Under the pieces are notes generated by a model, which saw only the letters and a list, made by a program, of their open reading frames with translations, was not told the DNA's origin and made no database searches. From Blastococcus sp. TF02A-30 (lineage in GTDB: Bacteria; Actinomycetota; Actinomycetes; Mycobacteriales; Geodermatophilaceae): a DNA stretch of 64,000 bases. Each line of letters begins with the position of its first letter. Position 1 is the stretch's first letter. Below, one piece after another: positions 1-7,891 of the stretch. The stretch lies in contig NZ_QOHJ01000010.1 in the NCBI RefSeq assembly GCF_003319185.1, forward strand, positions 1 to 64,000, read 5' to 3'. Both the position numbers and the translations under genes were made by a program.

Positions 1-63
1 GAGGACCTCCGGGTTCGTGCAGTGGTCGCCTTCAGCAGCTCCACTCCACGTCCGGAGGTCCTC
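1..63. repeat. 12-bp inverted repeat at the window edge
   Basis: Bases 1-12 (gaggacctccgg) are exactly complementary to bases 52-63 (ccggaggtcctc), separated by 39 bases. The left arm starts at the first base of the window, so it may be longer. It lies downstream of the TrmH gene (which reads leftward and ends at 129) and could be part of a terminator, or an operator of a gene outside the window. No gene is seen in 1-128. Confidence 0.4.
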
Positions 64-128
64 CCCGAACAAGACCTACTCAGATCCCGTCGTCACAACT
101 CCTCGACCAACGTCTCCGGTCAGTACAG

Positions 129-947
129 CTAGCGGATCGTCGCGAACGCCACCGCGGCCGCGGCCGCGACGCCCAGGGAGTCCACCCCGGCCCGCATCGG
201 GATCCGGGCACGCACCCGGGCGGCCCGCTGCGCCTCCGGCGTGAGGCCCGGCCCCTCGGCCCCGAGGAGCACCGCGGTGCGCGGGTGGGCGCGCGGATCG
301 ACGTCGGCCAGGTCGACGGCGTCGTCGGCGGGGGTGAGCGCCACGGTGAGGTAGCCGGCGTCGTGCAGCCGGTCCAGGCCTTCCGGCCAGTCGGGCAGGA
401 CGGCGAACGGCAGCGAGAGCACGTGCCCCATCGAGACCCGCACGGAGCGCCGGTACAGCGGATCGGCGCAGCGCGGGTCGAGCAGCAGGCCGTCGACGCC
501 GAGCGCCACCGCGGAGCGCGCGATCGAGCCGAGGTTCTCGGCGTCGTTGAGCGCCTCGAGGACCGCCAGCCGCCGCGGCGCGGCGGGATCCGGGCCGGTG
601 AGCAGCTCGTCGAGATCGGCGGGTGGGCGGCGGTCCGCCGAGGCGAGCACGCCCCGGGTCAGCCGGAACCCGATCACCTCCGAGAGCACCCACTTGTCCG
701 CCTCGAAGGCGGCCACCCCCTCCGGCAGGTCGAGCGCGGCCACCCGCCCGGGCACGCCGAACACCGCACGCACGCGGTAGGGAGAGGCGAGCAGCCGCTC
801 GACCGCGGGGACGCCCTCCACGATCACCGGCGCGGTGCCCTTCGGCGCCCCCTCCGGGCGGTCCCCCGCCTTGAGGTCGCGGAAGTCGGCCACCCGCGGG
901 TCCTGCGGATCGGTGATGACGACGGGTGCGGGCACGACGTCGATCAT
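129..947 (-). CDS. TrmH/SpoU-family RNA 2'-O-methyltransferase
   Basis: SPOUT-class enzyme expected to methylate a ribose 2'-OH in tRNA or rRNA using SAM, in the cytoplasm. The 272-residue protein has an N-terminal substrate-binding part (about 15-115) and a SpoU catalytic domain (about 125-272). Motif 1 is N138-L-G-S-I-A-R144, motif 2 is G229-A-E-G-P-G-L, and motif 3 is I249-P-M followed by S257-L-G-V-A. Motif 3 normally reads SLNV; here the Asn is Gly259. The start is an ATG and the product begins with a short acidic leader. The gene is divergent from the ABC exporter operon. M. tuberculosis Rv0881 is a likely positional counterpart. The exact substrate cannot be read from the sequence. Confidence 0.88.
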   Translation of the reverse strand: MIDVVPAPVVITDPQDPRVADFRDLKAGDRPEGAPKGTAPVIVEGVPAVERLLASPYRVRAVFGVPGRVAALDLPEGVAAFEADKWVLSEVIGFRLTRGVLASADRRPPADLDELLTGPDPAAPRRLAVLEALNDAENLGSIARSAVALGVDGLLLDPRCADPLYRRSVRVSMGHVLSLPFAVLPDWPEGLDRLHDAGYLTVALTPADDAVDLADVDPRAHPRTAVLLGAEGPGLTPEAQRAARVRARIPMRAGVDSLGVAAAAAVAFATIR

Positions 948-983
948 GCCTGCCGGGCGGCGGACCGTTGACCGCCGGCCGGT

Positions 984-1019
984 AACTCATCTAGCGTTGA
1001 GTTCATCATCCGATGAGTT
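984..1019 (+). promoter_or_regulatory. Promoter plus TetR-type operator of the ABC exporter operon
   Basis: AACTCA (984-989) and TGAGTT (998-1003) form an inverted repeat that encloses a -10-like TAGCGT (992-997). A third half site, ATGAGTT (1013-1019), follows, so AACTCATC (984-991) also pairs with GATGAGTT (1012-1019). Binding of a dimeric repressor would cover the -10 box. The operon it precedes ends in a TetR gene, so autoregulation is the simple reading (inference). Confidence 0.6.
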
Positions 1020-1032
1020 CCAGGGAGCCGAG

Positions 1033-1752
1033 ATGGACGCCGTGGTGGTCCGGGACCTGGTGGTCGACCGAGGACGCAACCGGGTCCTGCACGGGCTCAG
1101 CTGCTCCGTGCCCGCGGGCCGCGTCACCGGCCTCCTCGGGCCGAGCGGGAGCGGCAAGAGCACGCTCATGCGGGCGGTGGTGGGCGTGCAGAAGGTGCGT
1201 TCGGGCGAGGTGACCGTGCTCGGGAGACCCGCCGGGACCCCGGCGCTGCGCAGCCGGGTCGGCTACGTGACGCAGGCACCGAGCGTGTACCCGGACCTCA
1301 CCGTGCGCGAGAACGCCCGGTACTTCGCCGCGCTGCAGGGCCGCGGCGCCCGCGAGGCCGACACCGCCATCGCCGACGTCGGTCTCGCCGACGCCGCCGG
1401 CCAGCTCGTCGGGGACCTGTCCGGGGGGCAGGCGGGGCGCGCGTCGCTGGCCTGCGCCCTGGTCGGTGACCCGGAGCTGCTCGTGCTGGACGAGCCGACG
1501 GTCGGCCTCGACCCCGTGCTGCGCGTCGACCTCTGGGACCGGTTCGCCGCGCTGGCCGCGGCCGGCACGACGCTGATCGTCTCCAGCCACGTCATGGACG
1601 AGGCCGCCCGCTGCGACCGGCTGCTCCTGCTGCGCGACGGCGACCTCCTCGCGGACACCACACCGGCGCAGCTGCGCGCGGGCACCGGTACCGAGGACCT
1701 GGAGGAGGCCTTCCTCCGGCTGGTCCTGGAGCGGGAAGGAGCACGGGCATGA
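1033..1752 (+). CDS. ABC transporter ATP-binding protein
   Basis: ATPase subunit of an ABC-2 type exporter, 239 residues, a normal length for the family. Walker A is GPSGSGKST (36-44), Q-loop Q81, signature LSGGQ (129-133), Walker B LLVLDEP (149-155), switch His in SSHVMDE near 185. The start is the ATG at 1033 with GGGAG about 8 bases upstream; longer upstream readings have no ribosome site and would run through the operator. The permease start overlaps its stop (ATGA), and a TetR gene follows, so this is a three-gene regulated efflux unit. Substrate unknown; drug or lipid export is typical of this arrangement. Confidence 0.92.
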   Translation: MDAVVVRDLVVDRGRNRVLHGLSCSVPAGRVTGLLGPSGSGKSTLMRAVVGVQKVRSGEVTVLGRPAGTPALRSRVGYVTQAPSVYPDLTVRENARYFAALQGRGAREADTAIADVGLADAAGQLVGDLSGGQAGRASLACALVGDPELLVLDEPTVGLDPVLRVDLWDRFAALAAAGTTLIVSSHVMDEAARCDRLLLLRDGDLLADTTPAQLRAGTGTEDLEEAFLRLVLEREGARA

Positions 1753-2540
1753 CCACCGCCACCGCGGTCCGCACGCCGGGCGCGCTGAGCCCCCGGCTGA
1801 CCGGGGCCACCGCCGGCCGCGTGCTGCGCCAGCTGCGGCACGACCACCGCACCATCGCCCTGATGCTGGTCGTCCCGAGTCTCCTGCTGGGCCTGCTCTA
1901 CCTGCTGTGGGAGGACCTGCCGGCCCCGCCGGGTCAGCCCGGCCTCTTCGACCGGGTCGGGCTCACCATGCTGGGCATCTTCCCGTTCGTCGTCATGTTC
2001 CTCGTGACCAGCATCGCGATGCTCCGGGAGCGCACCACCGGGACCTTGGAGCGGCTGCTGACCACCCCGTTGTCGCGGCTGGACCTGCTGCTGGGGTACG
2101 GCACCGCGTTCGGGCTCGCGGCGGCGCTGCAGGCGCTGATCACGGTGACGGTGGCCAGCACGGTGTACGACCTCGACGTCGCCGGGGCGCTGGCCCTCGT
2201 GGTGCTCATCGCCGTCGTCGACGCCGTGCTCGGGGTGGCGCTCGGGCTGCTGGCCAGCGCCTTCGCGCGCAGCGAGTTCCAGGCGGTGCAGTTCATGCCG
2301 GTGGTCGTGCTCCCGCAGTTCTTCCTGTGCGGCCTGCTGGTGCCGCGCGAGCAGATGGCCGGCTGGCTGCAGGCGATCAGCGACGTCCTCCCCCTCACCT
2401 ACGCGGTGGAGGCACTCCAGGAGGTGGGACGCTCGGCCGAGGCGACGGGCACCATGTGGGCTGACGTCGGCATCGTGGCCGGCGTGGCCGTGCTCGCCCT
2501 CGCCCTGGCGGCGGGCACCCTGCGGAGGAGGACGAGCTGA
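1749..2540 (+). CDS. ABC-2 type transporter permease
   Basis: Membrane subunit, 263 residues, with about six hydrophobic segments (near 35-55, 70-95, 115-145, 150-175, 185-205 and 235-258) and the ABC-2 family pattern of a cytoplasmic ERTTGTLERLL loop after the second segment. The start ATG overlaps the stop of the ATPase gene by four bases, so the two are translationally coupled. It should pair with that ATPase as a dimeric exporter in the cytoplasmic membrane. Confidence 0.9.
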   Translation: MTTATAVRTPGALSPRLTGATAGRVLRQLRHDHRTIALMLVVPSLLLGLLYLLWEDLPAPPGQPGLFDRVGLTMLGIFPFVVMFLVTSIAMLRERTTGTLERLLTTPLSRLDLLLGYGTAFGLAAALQALITVTVASTVYDLDVAGALALVVLIAVVDAVLGVALGLLASAFARSEFQAVQFMPVVVLPQFFLCGLLVPREQMAGWLQAISDVLPLTYAVEALQEVGRSAEATGTMWADVGIVAGVAVLALALAAGTLRRRTS

Positions 2541-3160
2541 GCACTGCCGAACCGGCTCCCGCCCGGCGGTCGGGGCGGCGCCCCGGCAACCCGGGCACCC
2601 GCGAGGCCGTGCTGGCCGCCGCCCGTCAGCTGTTCGCCGACCGGGGGTTCGACGGCGCCACCATCCGGGGCATCGCCGCGGCCGCGGGCGTCGACCCCGC
2701 CCTGGTGCACCACTACTTCGGCAGCAAGGACAAGCTGTTCCTGGCCGCGATCGAGGCCCCGGCCGACCCCGGCGACCTGCTGCCCGAGGTGCTCGCCGGC
2801 GGCGAGGAGAACCTGGGCGAGAACATCGTCCGGCTGCTGCTGCGCGTGTGGGACGGGCCCATGCGGCCGGCGGCGCTCGCGCTGGTCCGCTCCGCCGTCG
2901 CGCACGAGTGGACGGCCAGGCTGCTGCGGGAGTTCCTGGTCTCGCAGATCCTGCGGCACGTCGTCGGCACGCTCGGCCTGCCCAGGGCGGAGCGGGAGGC
3001 GCGGGGTTCGCTGGCCGCCTCGCAGCTGATCGGCCTGGTGATGGCCCGGTACGTGCTGAAGGTCGAGCCGCTGGCCTCCGCGGCGCCCGAGTCGGTCGTG
3101 GCGGCCGTCGGTCCCACCGTCCAGCGCTACCTCACCGGCGACGTCGAGCTGCCCGCCTAG
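2537..3160 (+). CDS. TetR family repressor, probable CTG start
   Basis: One-component repressor of 207 residues. The N-terminal helix-turn-helix spans roughly residues 25-72 (TREAVLAAARQLF, then IRGIAAAAGVDPALVHHYFGSK, the diagnostic TetR recognition helix). The C-terminal ligand domain resembles the group linked to ABC exporters. No ATG or TTG is available; an internal GTG at 2609 would cut helix 1. A CTG at 2537 overlaps the permease stop as CTGA and sits five bases after GGAGGAGG (2524-2531), so I place the start there. It most likely binds the inverted repeats at 984-1019 and controls its own operon. Confidence 0.85.
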   Translation: MSTAEPAPARRSGRRPGNPGTREAVLAAARQLFADRGFDGATIRGIAAAAGVDPALVHHYFGSKDKLFLAAIEAPADPGDLLPEVLAGGEENLGENIVRLLLRVWDGPMRPAALALVRSAVAHEWTARLLREFLVSQILRHVVGTLGLPRAEREARGSLAASQLIGLVMARYVLKVEPLASAAPESVVAAVGPTVQRYLTGDVELPA

Positions 3161-3987
3161 CGCTGCCGCGCCGCCCGGGCCAGCTGCCGGCTCTGCGCGA
3201 CCAGGCGGCCGGTGGAGTCCCAGACCCGGTAGTCCTCGTCCACCCAGCCGCCGGCGATCTCGCTGGAGCGCGCCTCGACCAGGCACCAGCCCGGCGCGGG
3301 CAGCGCGCGCACCAGCACCTGCAGCTGGACGGTCGGCGCCCAGCCGGTGCGGCCGAGGGCGAACCCGGTGGGCGGGAGCACGTCGGCGAAGGTGAGCAGC
3401 GCCAGCGGGTCGGCCGGGCGGCCGTCGGCCAGCCGCACCCAGGCGCGCAGCACCGGCTCCTCCTGCGGCTGCCCCAGCGCCCACAGCGCGGTCGCCGGGT
3501 CGAGCCGGCTCTGCACGTGCCGGGTCAGGCCCGGCAGCTGCACGGGCACCGGCACCTTGTCGGCGTGCTCGGCCATGTCGATGCACTCGTCCGGGCCGGC
3601 CACCTCGGGCGCGGGCTCGGAGTACTCCGGCGCCTCGTCGCCGAGGGTGGCCGTCGTCGCCTGGACGGTGATGACCGGCCCGCCGTCGTCGGCGAGGGTG
3701 ATCAGCGAGTGGGCGAGGGTCCGTCCCGCGGGCCCCGGGGTGACGGTGAGGGTGGCCGGTCCGCCCGAGGCAGCCCGCAGGTAGCTGGCCGACATCGCCA
3801 CGGGGTGCTCGTGCGGGCTGTCCAGCACCGCCGCCCGCCCGGCCACCGACAGCAGGTACCCACCGTTGAGGATCCCGCCGCCGACCTCCCAGGTCGGGTC
3901 GAGGTCGGCGACCAGGACCGGTCCCTCGGCGCGGCGCACCGCGGTCGCGACGTCGAAGGCGGAGCTGGGCTGATCGTTCTGCGGCAC
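3157..3987 (-). CDS. Acyl-CoA thioesterase family protein (double hotdog)
   Basis: 276-residue protein of the TesB-like 'thioesterase family' type: an N-terminal hotdog with the GGGILNGGYLL segment (about 30-40) and a C-terminal hotdog ending in WDSTGRLVAQSRQLA. Such enzymes hydrolyse acyl-CoA thioesters in the cytoplasm; the substrate is unknown. The GTG start at 3987 has no ribosome site but a CACCCT box seven bases upstream, consistent with a leaderless message. Its stop overlaps the end of the TetR gene (convergent), and its start is only 27 bases from the divergent reductase gene. Confidence 0.8.
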   Translation of the reverse strand: MPQNDQPSSAFDVATAVRRAEGPVLVADLDPTWEVGGGILNGGYLLSVAGRAAVLDSPHEHPVAMSASYLRAASGGPATLTVTPGPAGRTLAHSLITLADDGGPVITVQATTATLGDEAPEYSEPAPEVAGPDECIDMAEHADKVPVPVQLPGLTRHVQSRLDPATALWALGQPQEEPVLRAWVRLADGRPADPLALLTFADVLPPTGFALGRTGWAPTVQLQVLVRALPAPGWCLVEARSSEIAGGWVDEDYRVWDSTGRLVAQSRQLARAARQR

Positions 3988-4014
3988 GGCGACCAGGGTG
4001 CCAGGGTGATCCCC

Positions 4015-4983
4015 GTGGACTACACGCACCTCGGCCGCAGCGGCCTGTCGGTCTCCCGCCTGTGCCTGGGCACCATGAACTTCGGCTGGAAGACAGAGGA
4101 GGCCGACAGCCACGCGATCATGGACCGGGCGCTGGCCGAGGGGATCAACTTCTTCGACACCGCCAACGTCTACGGCTTCGAGGCGGGCAAGGGCCGGACC
4201 GAGGAGGTCCTCGGCAGCTGGTTCGCCCAGGGCGGGCAGCGCCGGGAGAAGACGGTGCTGGCCACCAAGGTCTACGGCGGGATGTCGGACTGGCCCAACG
4301 ACACCTTCCTGTCCGCCCGCAACATCGTCCGGGCGTGCGAGGCGTCGCTGCGCCGGCTGGGCACCGACTGGATCGACCTCTACCAGTTCCACCACGTCGA
4401 CCTGCGCACGCCGTGGGAGGAGATCTGGCAGGCCTGCGAGACGCTCGTCGCCCAGGGCAAGGTGCTGTACGTCGGCTCGTCGAACCACGCCGCCTGGCAG
4501 CTGGTCGCGGCCAACGCGGCGGCGGCCCGGCGGCACTTCCTCGGTCTGGTCAGCGAGCAGTCGCACTACAACCTGCTCACCCGGCACGTGGAGCTGGAGG
4601 TGCTGCCGGCCGCGCGGCACCTCGGGATCGGGGTGATCCCCTGGAGCCCGCTGGCGGGTGGCCTGCTCGCCGGCGCGCTGGAGAAGGCCGAGGGCGGGCG
4701 CCGCGGCGAGGAGCGCAACCGGAAGCGGATCGAGCAGCACCGCGCAGCGCTGGAGGCGTGGGAGGGGTTCTGCCGCGAGCTCGGGCAGCAGCCCGCCGAC
4801 GTCGGCGTCGCCTGGCTGCTGCACCAGGCCGGCGTGACCGCGCCTATCGTCGGCCCGCGGACGATGGAGCAGCTCGAGGGCGGCCTCCGGGCGCTGGAGA
4901 TCCGGCTGACCGACGACCAGCTGGCCCGCCTCGACGAGATCTTCCCGGGCTACCGGCCGGCGCCCGTGGAGTACGCCTGGTGA
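4015..4983 (+). CDS. Aldo/keto reductase
   Basis: NADPH-dependent oxidoreductase, 322 residues, a TIM barrel of the YhdN/Kv-beta-like AKR group. The tetrad is visible as D48, Y53 (FFDTANVYG), K85 (LATKVYGG) and H126 (YQFHHVD). Cofactor-binding residues appear in VGPRTMEQLEGGLRALE near the C-terminus. The GTG at 4015 gives the usual family start, MDYTHLGRSGLSVS; it lies seven bases after CAGGGT (4002-4007). A GTG nine bases earlier is possible. The physiological substrate is not predictable. Confidence 0.9.
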   Translation: MDYTHLGRSGLSVSRLCLGTMNFGWKTEEADSHAIMDRALAEGINFFDTANVYGFEAGKGRTEEVLGSWFAQGGQRREKTVLATKVYGGMSDWPNDTFLSARNIVRACEASLRRLGTDWIDLYQFHHVDLRTPWEEIWQACETLVAQGKVLYVGSSNHAAWQLVAANAAAARRHFLGLVSEQSHYNLLTRHVELEVLPAARHLGIGVIPWSPLAGGLLAGALEKAEGGRRGEERNRKRIEQHRAALEAWEGFCRELGQQPADVGVAWLLHQAGVTAPIVGPRTMEQLEGGLRALEIRLTDDQLARLDEIFPGYRPAPVEYAW

Positions 4984-5004
4984 CCCGGGCACAGGAGGCG
5001 ATGC

Positions 5005-5607
5005 CTATGGTTTCCGCCCGGGTTCCGTAGGCATCGGTTCCTCTGCCCGAGGCACCAGGGGCCAGGCGGCGACCCGCTCGTAGCGGGACTCGGCGCCGAG
5101 CCGGCTCTCCCAGAGCCGCACCTCGTCGGCGACCCACCCCGGGCCCCGGTAGCCCGCCAGCCGGTCGGTCAGCGAGCCGTCCGCGGCCTGCCGCGGACGC
5201 CAGCGGCCGAGGGTCAGGTGCGGGCGGAACGGCCGGTCCTCCACGGGCAGCCCCAGCCCGCCGGCCACCACGCCGAGCCGCCGGGCCAGCTCGGTGAGCG
5301 GGACGACGTCGCCGTCCAGGCCCGCCCACGCCACCTGCGGGCGCCGGGCGGACCCGAACCGGCCGCCACTGGCCAGCCGGAGGCGCATCGGCGGCGTGGC
5401 CGCGACGGCGGGCGCCGCGGCCTCGACCAGCTCGGGCACGAGCGCCCGCGGCACCGCCGCGAGGAACAGCAACGTGAGGTGCCAGCGGTCCGGAGGGGTC
5501 CAGCGGGGCGCACCCGGCAGCGCGCGCAGCGGGTCGACCGCGGCGGCCAGGTGCGCACGCGCCTCCGCCGGTGGATCGACGGCGAAGAACAGCCGCGCGG
5601 TGCTCAG
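5005..5607 (-). CDS. thpR: RNA 2',3'-cyclic phosphodiesterase (LigT/ThpR)
   Basis: 2H phosphoesterase of 200 residues that opens 2',3'-cyclic phosphates on RNA ends. Both catalytic HxT motifs are present: H43-L-T45 and H130-L-T132, and the N-terminus has the family's RLFFAVDPP strand. Since that strand must be included, and there is no ATG, GTG or TTG in range, the start is probably the CTG at 5607, which overlaps the stop of the upstream gene as CTGA. A weak GGTGGG precedes it. This is the second CTGA junction in the window. Confidence 0.85.
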   Translation of the reverse strand: MSTARLFFAVDPPAEARAHLAAAVDPLRALPGAPRWTPPDRWHLTLLFLAAVPRALVPELVEAAAPAVAATPPMRLRLASGGRFGSARRPQVAWAGLDGDVVPLTELARRLGVVAGGLGLPVEDRPFRPHLTLGRWRPRQAADGSLTDRLAGYRGPGWVADEVRLWESRLGAESRYERVAAWPLVPRAEEPMPTEPGRKP

Positions 5608-5978
5608 CCGCCCACCGCCAGCCCGGCCGCGGCCAGCGCGGCCACCAGCCGGTGCCGCTCGGCCTCGCGCCGCTTCCCCTCGGGGAGGCCGCGCAGCTCC
5701 TGCGGCACGTCCAGCATCTCCGCGGCCTCGCACAGCACGTCGTCGTAGGCGGCCTCCAGCGCGCGTCGCCGGGTCATGGGCGCTCCGGCCGGCACGCGGG
5801 CCAGCTGCCCGGCCAGCCGGCGGATGTCCGCGGCGACCAGCTGCAGCGGGCGGTGCGGCGGCCGCACGTGCCGCCGGGCACGGCGCTCGGCCAGCCAGCG
5901 CTCGGCGGGCAGGTAACCGACGACGACGGCGCAGAGCACCAGCAGGATCAGCAGCAGCTGGACGAGCGGGCCGGCCAT
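5604..5978 (-). CDS. Small membrane-anchored protein of unknown function
   Basis: 124-residue protein with one N-terminal hydrophobic helix (about 5-25) followed by a basic, Arg-rich cytoplasmic part that includes helical stretches around 65-120. I do not recognise a family. It is translated just before thpR with a four-base overlap, so the two are probably co-expressed; the gene upstream (MFS transporter) reads away from nothing and ends about 65 bases before it on the same strand. Confidence 0.7.
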   Translation of the reverse strand: MAGPLVQLLLILLVLCAVVVGYLPAERWLAERRARRHVRPPHRPLQLVAADIRRLAGQLARVPAGAPMTRRRALEAAYDDVLCEAAEMLDVPQELRGLPEGKRREAERHRLVAALAAAGLAVGG

Positions 5979-6044
5979 GGCGAACTCCCGACGCTGGGCG
6001 TTGCGGCTGCGAGGCTACTCGCCGGCCGGCCGTCCGGCAGCCGG

Positions 6045-7433
6045 TCAGCGACCGGTCGCCTGGCTCCCGGGCGCCTGCGCCGCGACGGCCTCCTCCGCGG
6101 CCCGCAGGCCCGGTGCGGCGACCCCGCGCGGACCGACCCGCAGCCGTAGCCACGGCCTCCGGCGGGAGCCCTCCAGGCGCACCGACCGGCCCCGTGCGAG
6201 CACCGCCCCGGCGGCCACGCCCGCGACGACCACGACGGCGCCGCCCAGGATCAGGCCCCACGGCGCGCCCAGGTGCTCGGAGATCCAGCCGATCAGCGGG
6301 GCGCCGACGGGCGTGCCACCCATGAAGCACATGAAGTAGAGCGCCATCACGCGCCCGCGCATCTGCGGATCGGCGCCGAGCTGCACGAAGCTGTTGTTGG
6401 CGACGCTGAAGACCAGCGCCGCGGCGCCCGTGGGCACGAGCAGGACGGCGAACGCGGCGTACCCGGGCGCGAGCCCCGCCACGACGGTGAGCACGCCGAA
6501 CACGACCGCCGACCCGATCAGGAAGCGCTGCCGCGGGCGCACGCTGCGGCGGGTGGACAGCAGGGCGCCGGTCAGCGAGCCGATCGCGAACGTCGTCGAC
6601 AGCAGGCCGAAGGCCTCCGCGCCGAGGCCGAACTGCTCGCGGGCCATGAGCGCGATCGTCACCTGGTAGTTGAAGCCGAAGGTGCCGATCACGAAGGCCA
6701 GCACCATGGCCAGCCGCAGGTCGTGGTGCGCCCAGGTGTAGGCCAGCCCGGCCCGCAGCTGGCCCTTGGCGCGGGCGACGGGCGGGCTGGGGTGCAGCTG
6801 GTCGGCGCGCATCGAGGCCAGGGCGACGATGGTGAACGCGAAGCTCGCCGCGTTGACGAAGAACGCCGGCGCGGTGTCGCCCGAGGCCCAGCCGATGAGC
6901 AGCCCGGCCACCGAGGGCCCGACCAGGCGGGCGCCGTTGAAGATCGTGGAGTTCAGGCTCACCGCGTTGGTGAGCAGCTCGGGCCCGACCATCTCCGAGA
7001 CGAACGCCTGGCGCACCGGCGCGTCGATCGCCGAGACCGCGCCGAGGCCGCCGGCCAGGACGAAGACGTGCCACAGGTCGACGGCGTCGGTGGCGACGAG
7101 CAGCCCGAGCAGCAGCGCCAGGAGGCCCATCAGCACCTGGGTGCCGATCAGCAGCCGGCGCTTGGGGTAGCGGTCGGCGAGCACCCCGCCGTACATGCTG
7201 AGGAACAGGGTGGGGCCGAACTGCAGCGCGGTGATCAGCCCGAGGGCGATCCCGCTGTCGTCGGAGAGCTGGAGCACCAGCCAGTCCTGGCCGATGCGCT
7301 GCATCCACGTACCGGTGAGGCTGACCAGGTTCGCCGAGGCGTAGCGCCGGAAGTTGGGCACCCGCAGCGAGCGGAACATGCCCCCGCCGCGCCGGCGCCC
7401 CTCCGTGTCCTGGTCAGCGCTCGAGGAGGTCAC
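6045..7433 (-). CDS. MFS transporter (EntS-like exporter)
   Basis: Major facilitator of about 462 residues with roughly 12 membrane segments; the start FRSLRVPNFRRYASANLVSLTGTWMQ is typical of the EntS/MFS_3 exporter group. The GADRYPKRR-type loop between segments 2 and 3 is present as GGVLADRYPKRR. The GTG at 7433 overlaps the MarR stop (GTGA); an internal ATG at 7379 is an alternative start. Being coupled to a MarR regulator suggests drug or metabolite efflux under MarR control. The C-terminal tail is basic and non-conserved. Confidence 0.87.
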   Translation of the reverse strand: MTSSSADQDTEGRRRGGGMFRSLRVPNFRRYASANLVSLTGTWMQRIGQDWLVLQLSDDSGIALGLITALQFGPTLFLSMYGGVLADRYPKRRLLIGTQVLMGLLALLLGLLVATDAVDLWHVFVLAGGLGAVSAIDAPVRQAFVSEMVGPELLTNAVSLNSTIFNGARLVGPSVAGLLIGWASGDTAPAFFVNAASFAFTIVALASMRADQLHPSPPVARAKGQLRAGLAYTWAHHDLRLAMVLAFVIGTFGFNYQVTIALMAREQFGLGAEAFGLLSTTFAIGSLTGALLSTRRSVRPRQRFLIGSAVVFGVLTVVAGLAPGYAAFAVLLVPTGAAALVFSVANNSFVQLGADPQMRGRVMALYFMCFMGGTPVGAPLIGWISEHLGAPWGLILGGAVVVVAGVAAGAVLARGRSVRLEGSRRRPWLRLRVGPRGVAAPGLRAAEEAVAAQAPGSQATGR

Positions 7434-7864
7434 CCACTGGCCAGCTTGTCCATGATCTCGGCCGCCTCGCGCAGCACCGCCCGCTCCTCGGCCGAGAGCT
7501 CCTGCAGCCGGCCGGACAGCCACGCCTCCCGCGCCTGCGCCTCGGCGTTGAGCAGCTCGTCGGCCGCCGGGGTGAGGTCGATGACGACCTGCCGGCCGTC
7601 GGTCGGGTGCGGGGTGCGGGTGACCAGGCCCATGCCCTCGAGCGCGACGACGACCCGGGTCATCGACGGCGGCTGCACCCGCTCGTGGCCCGCCAGCTCG
7701 CCCGGGCTCATCGGACCGTGCCGCTTGAGCGTCGAGAGCGCCGCCAGGTGGGTCAGCGTCACCGAGGTGTCGACGCGCTGGTTGCGCAGCCGCCGCGAGA
7801 AGCGCATGACCGCCAGGCGCAGGTCGTGCGCGAGCGCGGCGGTGTCCAGCGTCGTCCGGCTCAC
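7430..7864 (-). CDS. MarR family transcriptional regulator
   Basis: 144-residue winged-helix regulator. The HTH lies around residues 45-100 (LSTLKRHGPMSPGELAGHERVQPPSMTRVVVALEGMGLVTR), followed by the wing with the family Asp-x-Arg in PTDGRQVVIDLT. The GTG start is seven bases after TAGGCT (7872-7877, minus), so the message is likely leaderless. The MFS gene overlaps its stop, so the pair forms an operon; the regulator probably responds to a phenolic or drug ligand. Position between TrmH and DUF2530 matches M. tuberculosis Rv0880. Confidence 0.9.
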   Translation of the reverse strand: MSRTTLDTAALAHDLRLAVMRFSRRLRNQRVDTSVTLTHLAALSTLKRHGPMSPGELAGHERVQPPSMTRVVVALEGMGLVTRTPHPTDGRQVVIDLTPAADELLNAEAQAREAWLSGRLQELSAEERAVLREAAEIMDKLASG

Positions 7865-7871
7865 AGTCTTT

Positions 7872-7877
7872 AGCCTA
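7872..7877 (-). promoter_or_regulatory. -10 box of marR, leaderless type
   Basis: TAGGCT on the minus strand ends seven bases before the GTG of the MarR gene. There is no Shine-Dalgarno sequence, so transcription probably starts at or next to the start codon. Confidence 0.5.
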
Positions 7878-7891
7878 TCTCAGTAGTTCGC

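Noticed and set aside
76..990. Long minus-strand frame overlapping the TrmH gene
   Set aside because: Extremely Arg/Gly/Pro-rich with no domain; the TrmH frame has all three motifs, so this is a shadow of high-GC DNA.
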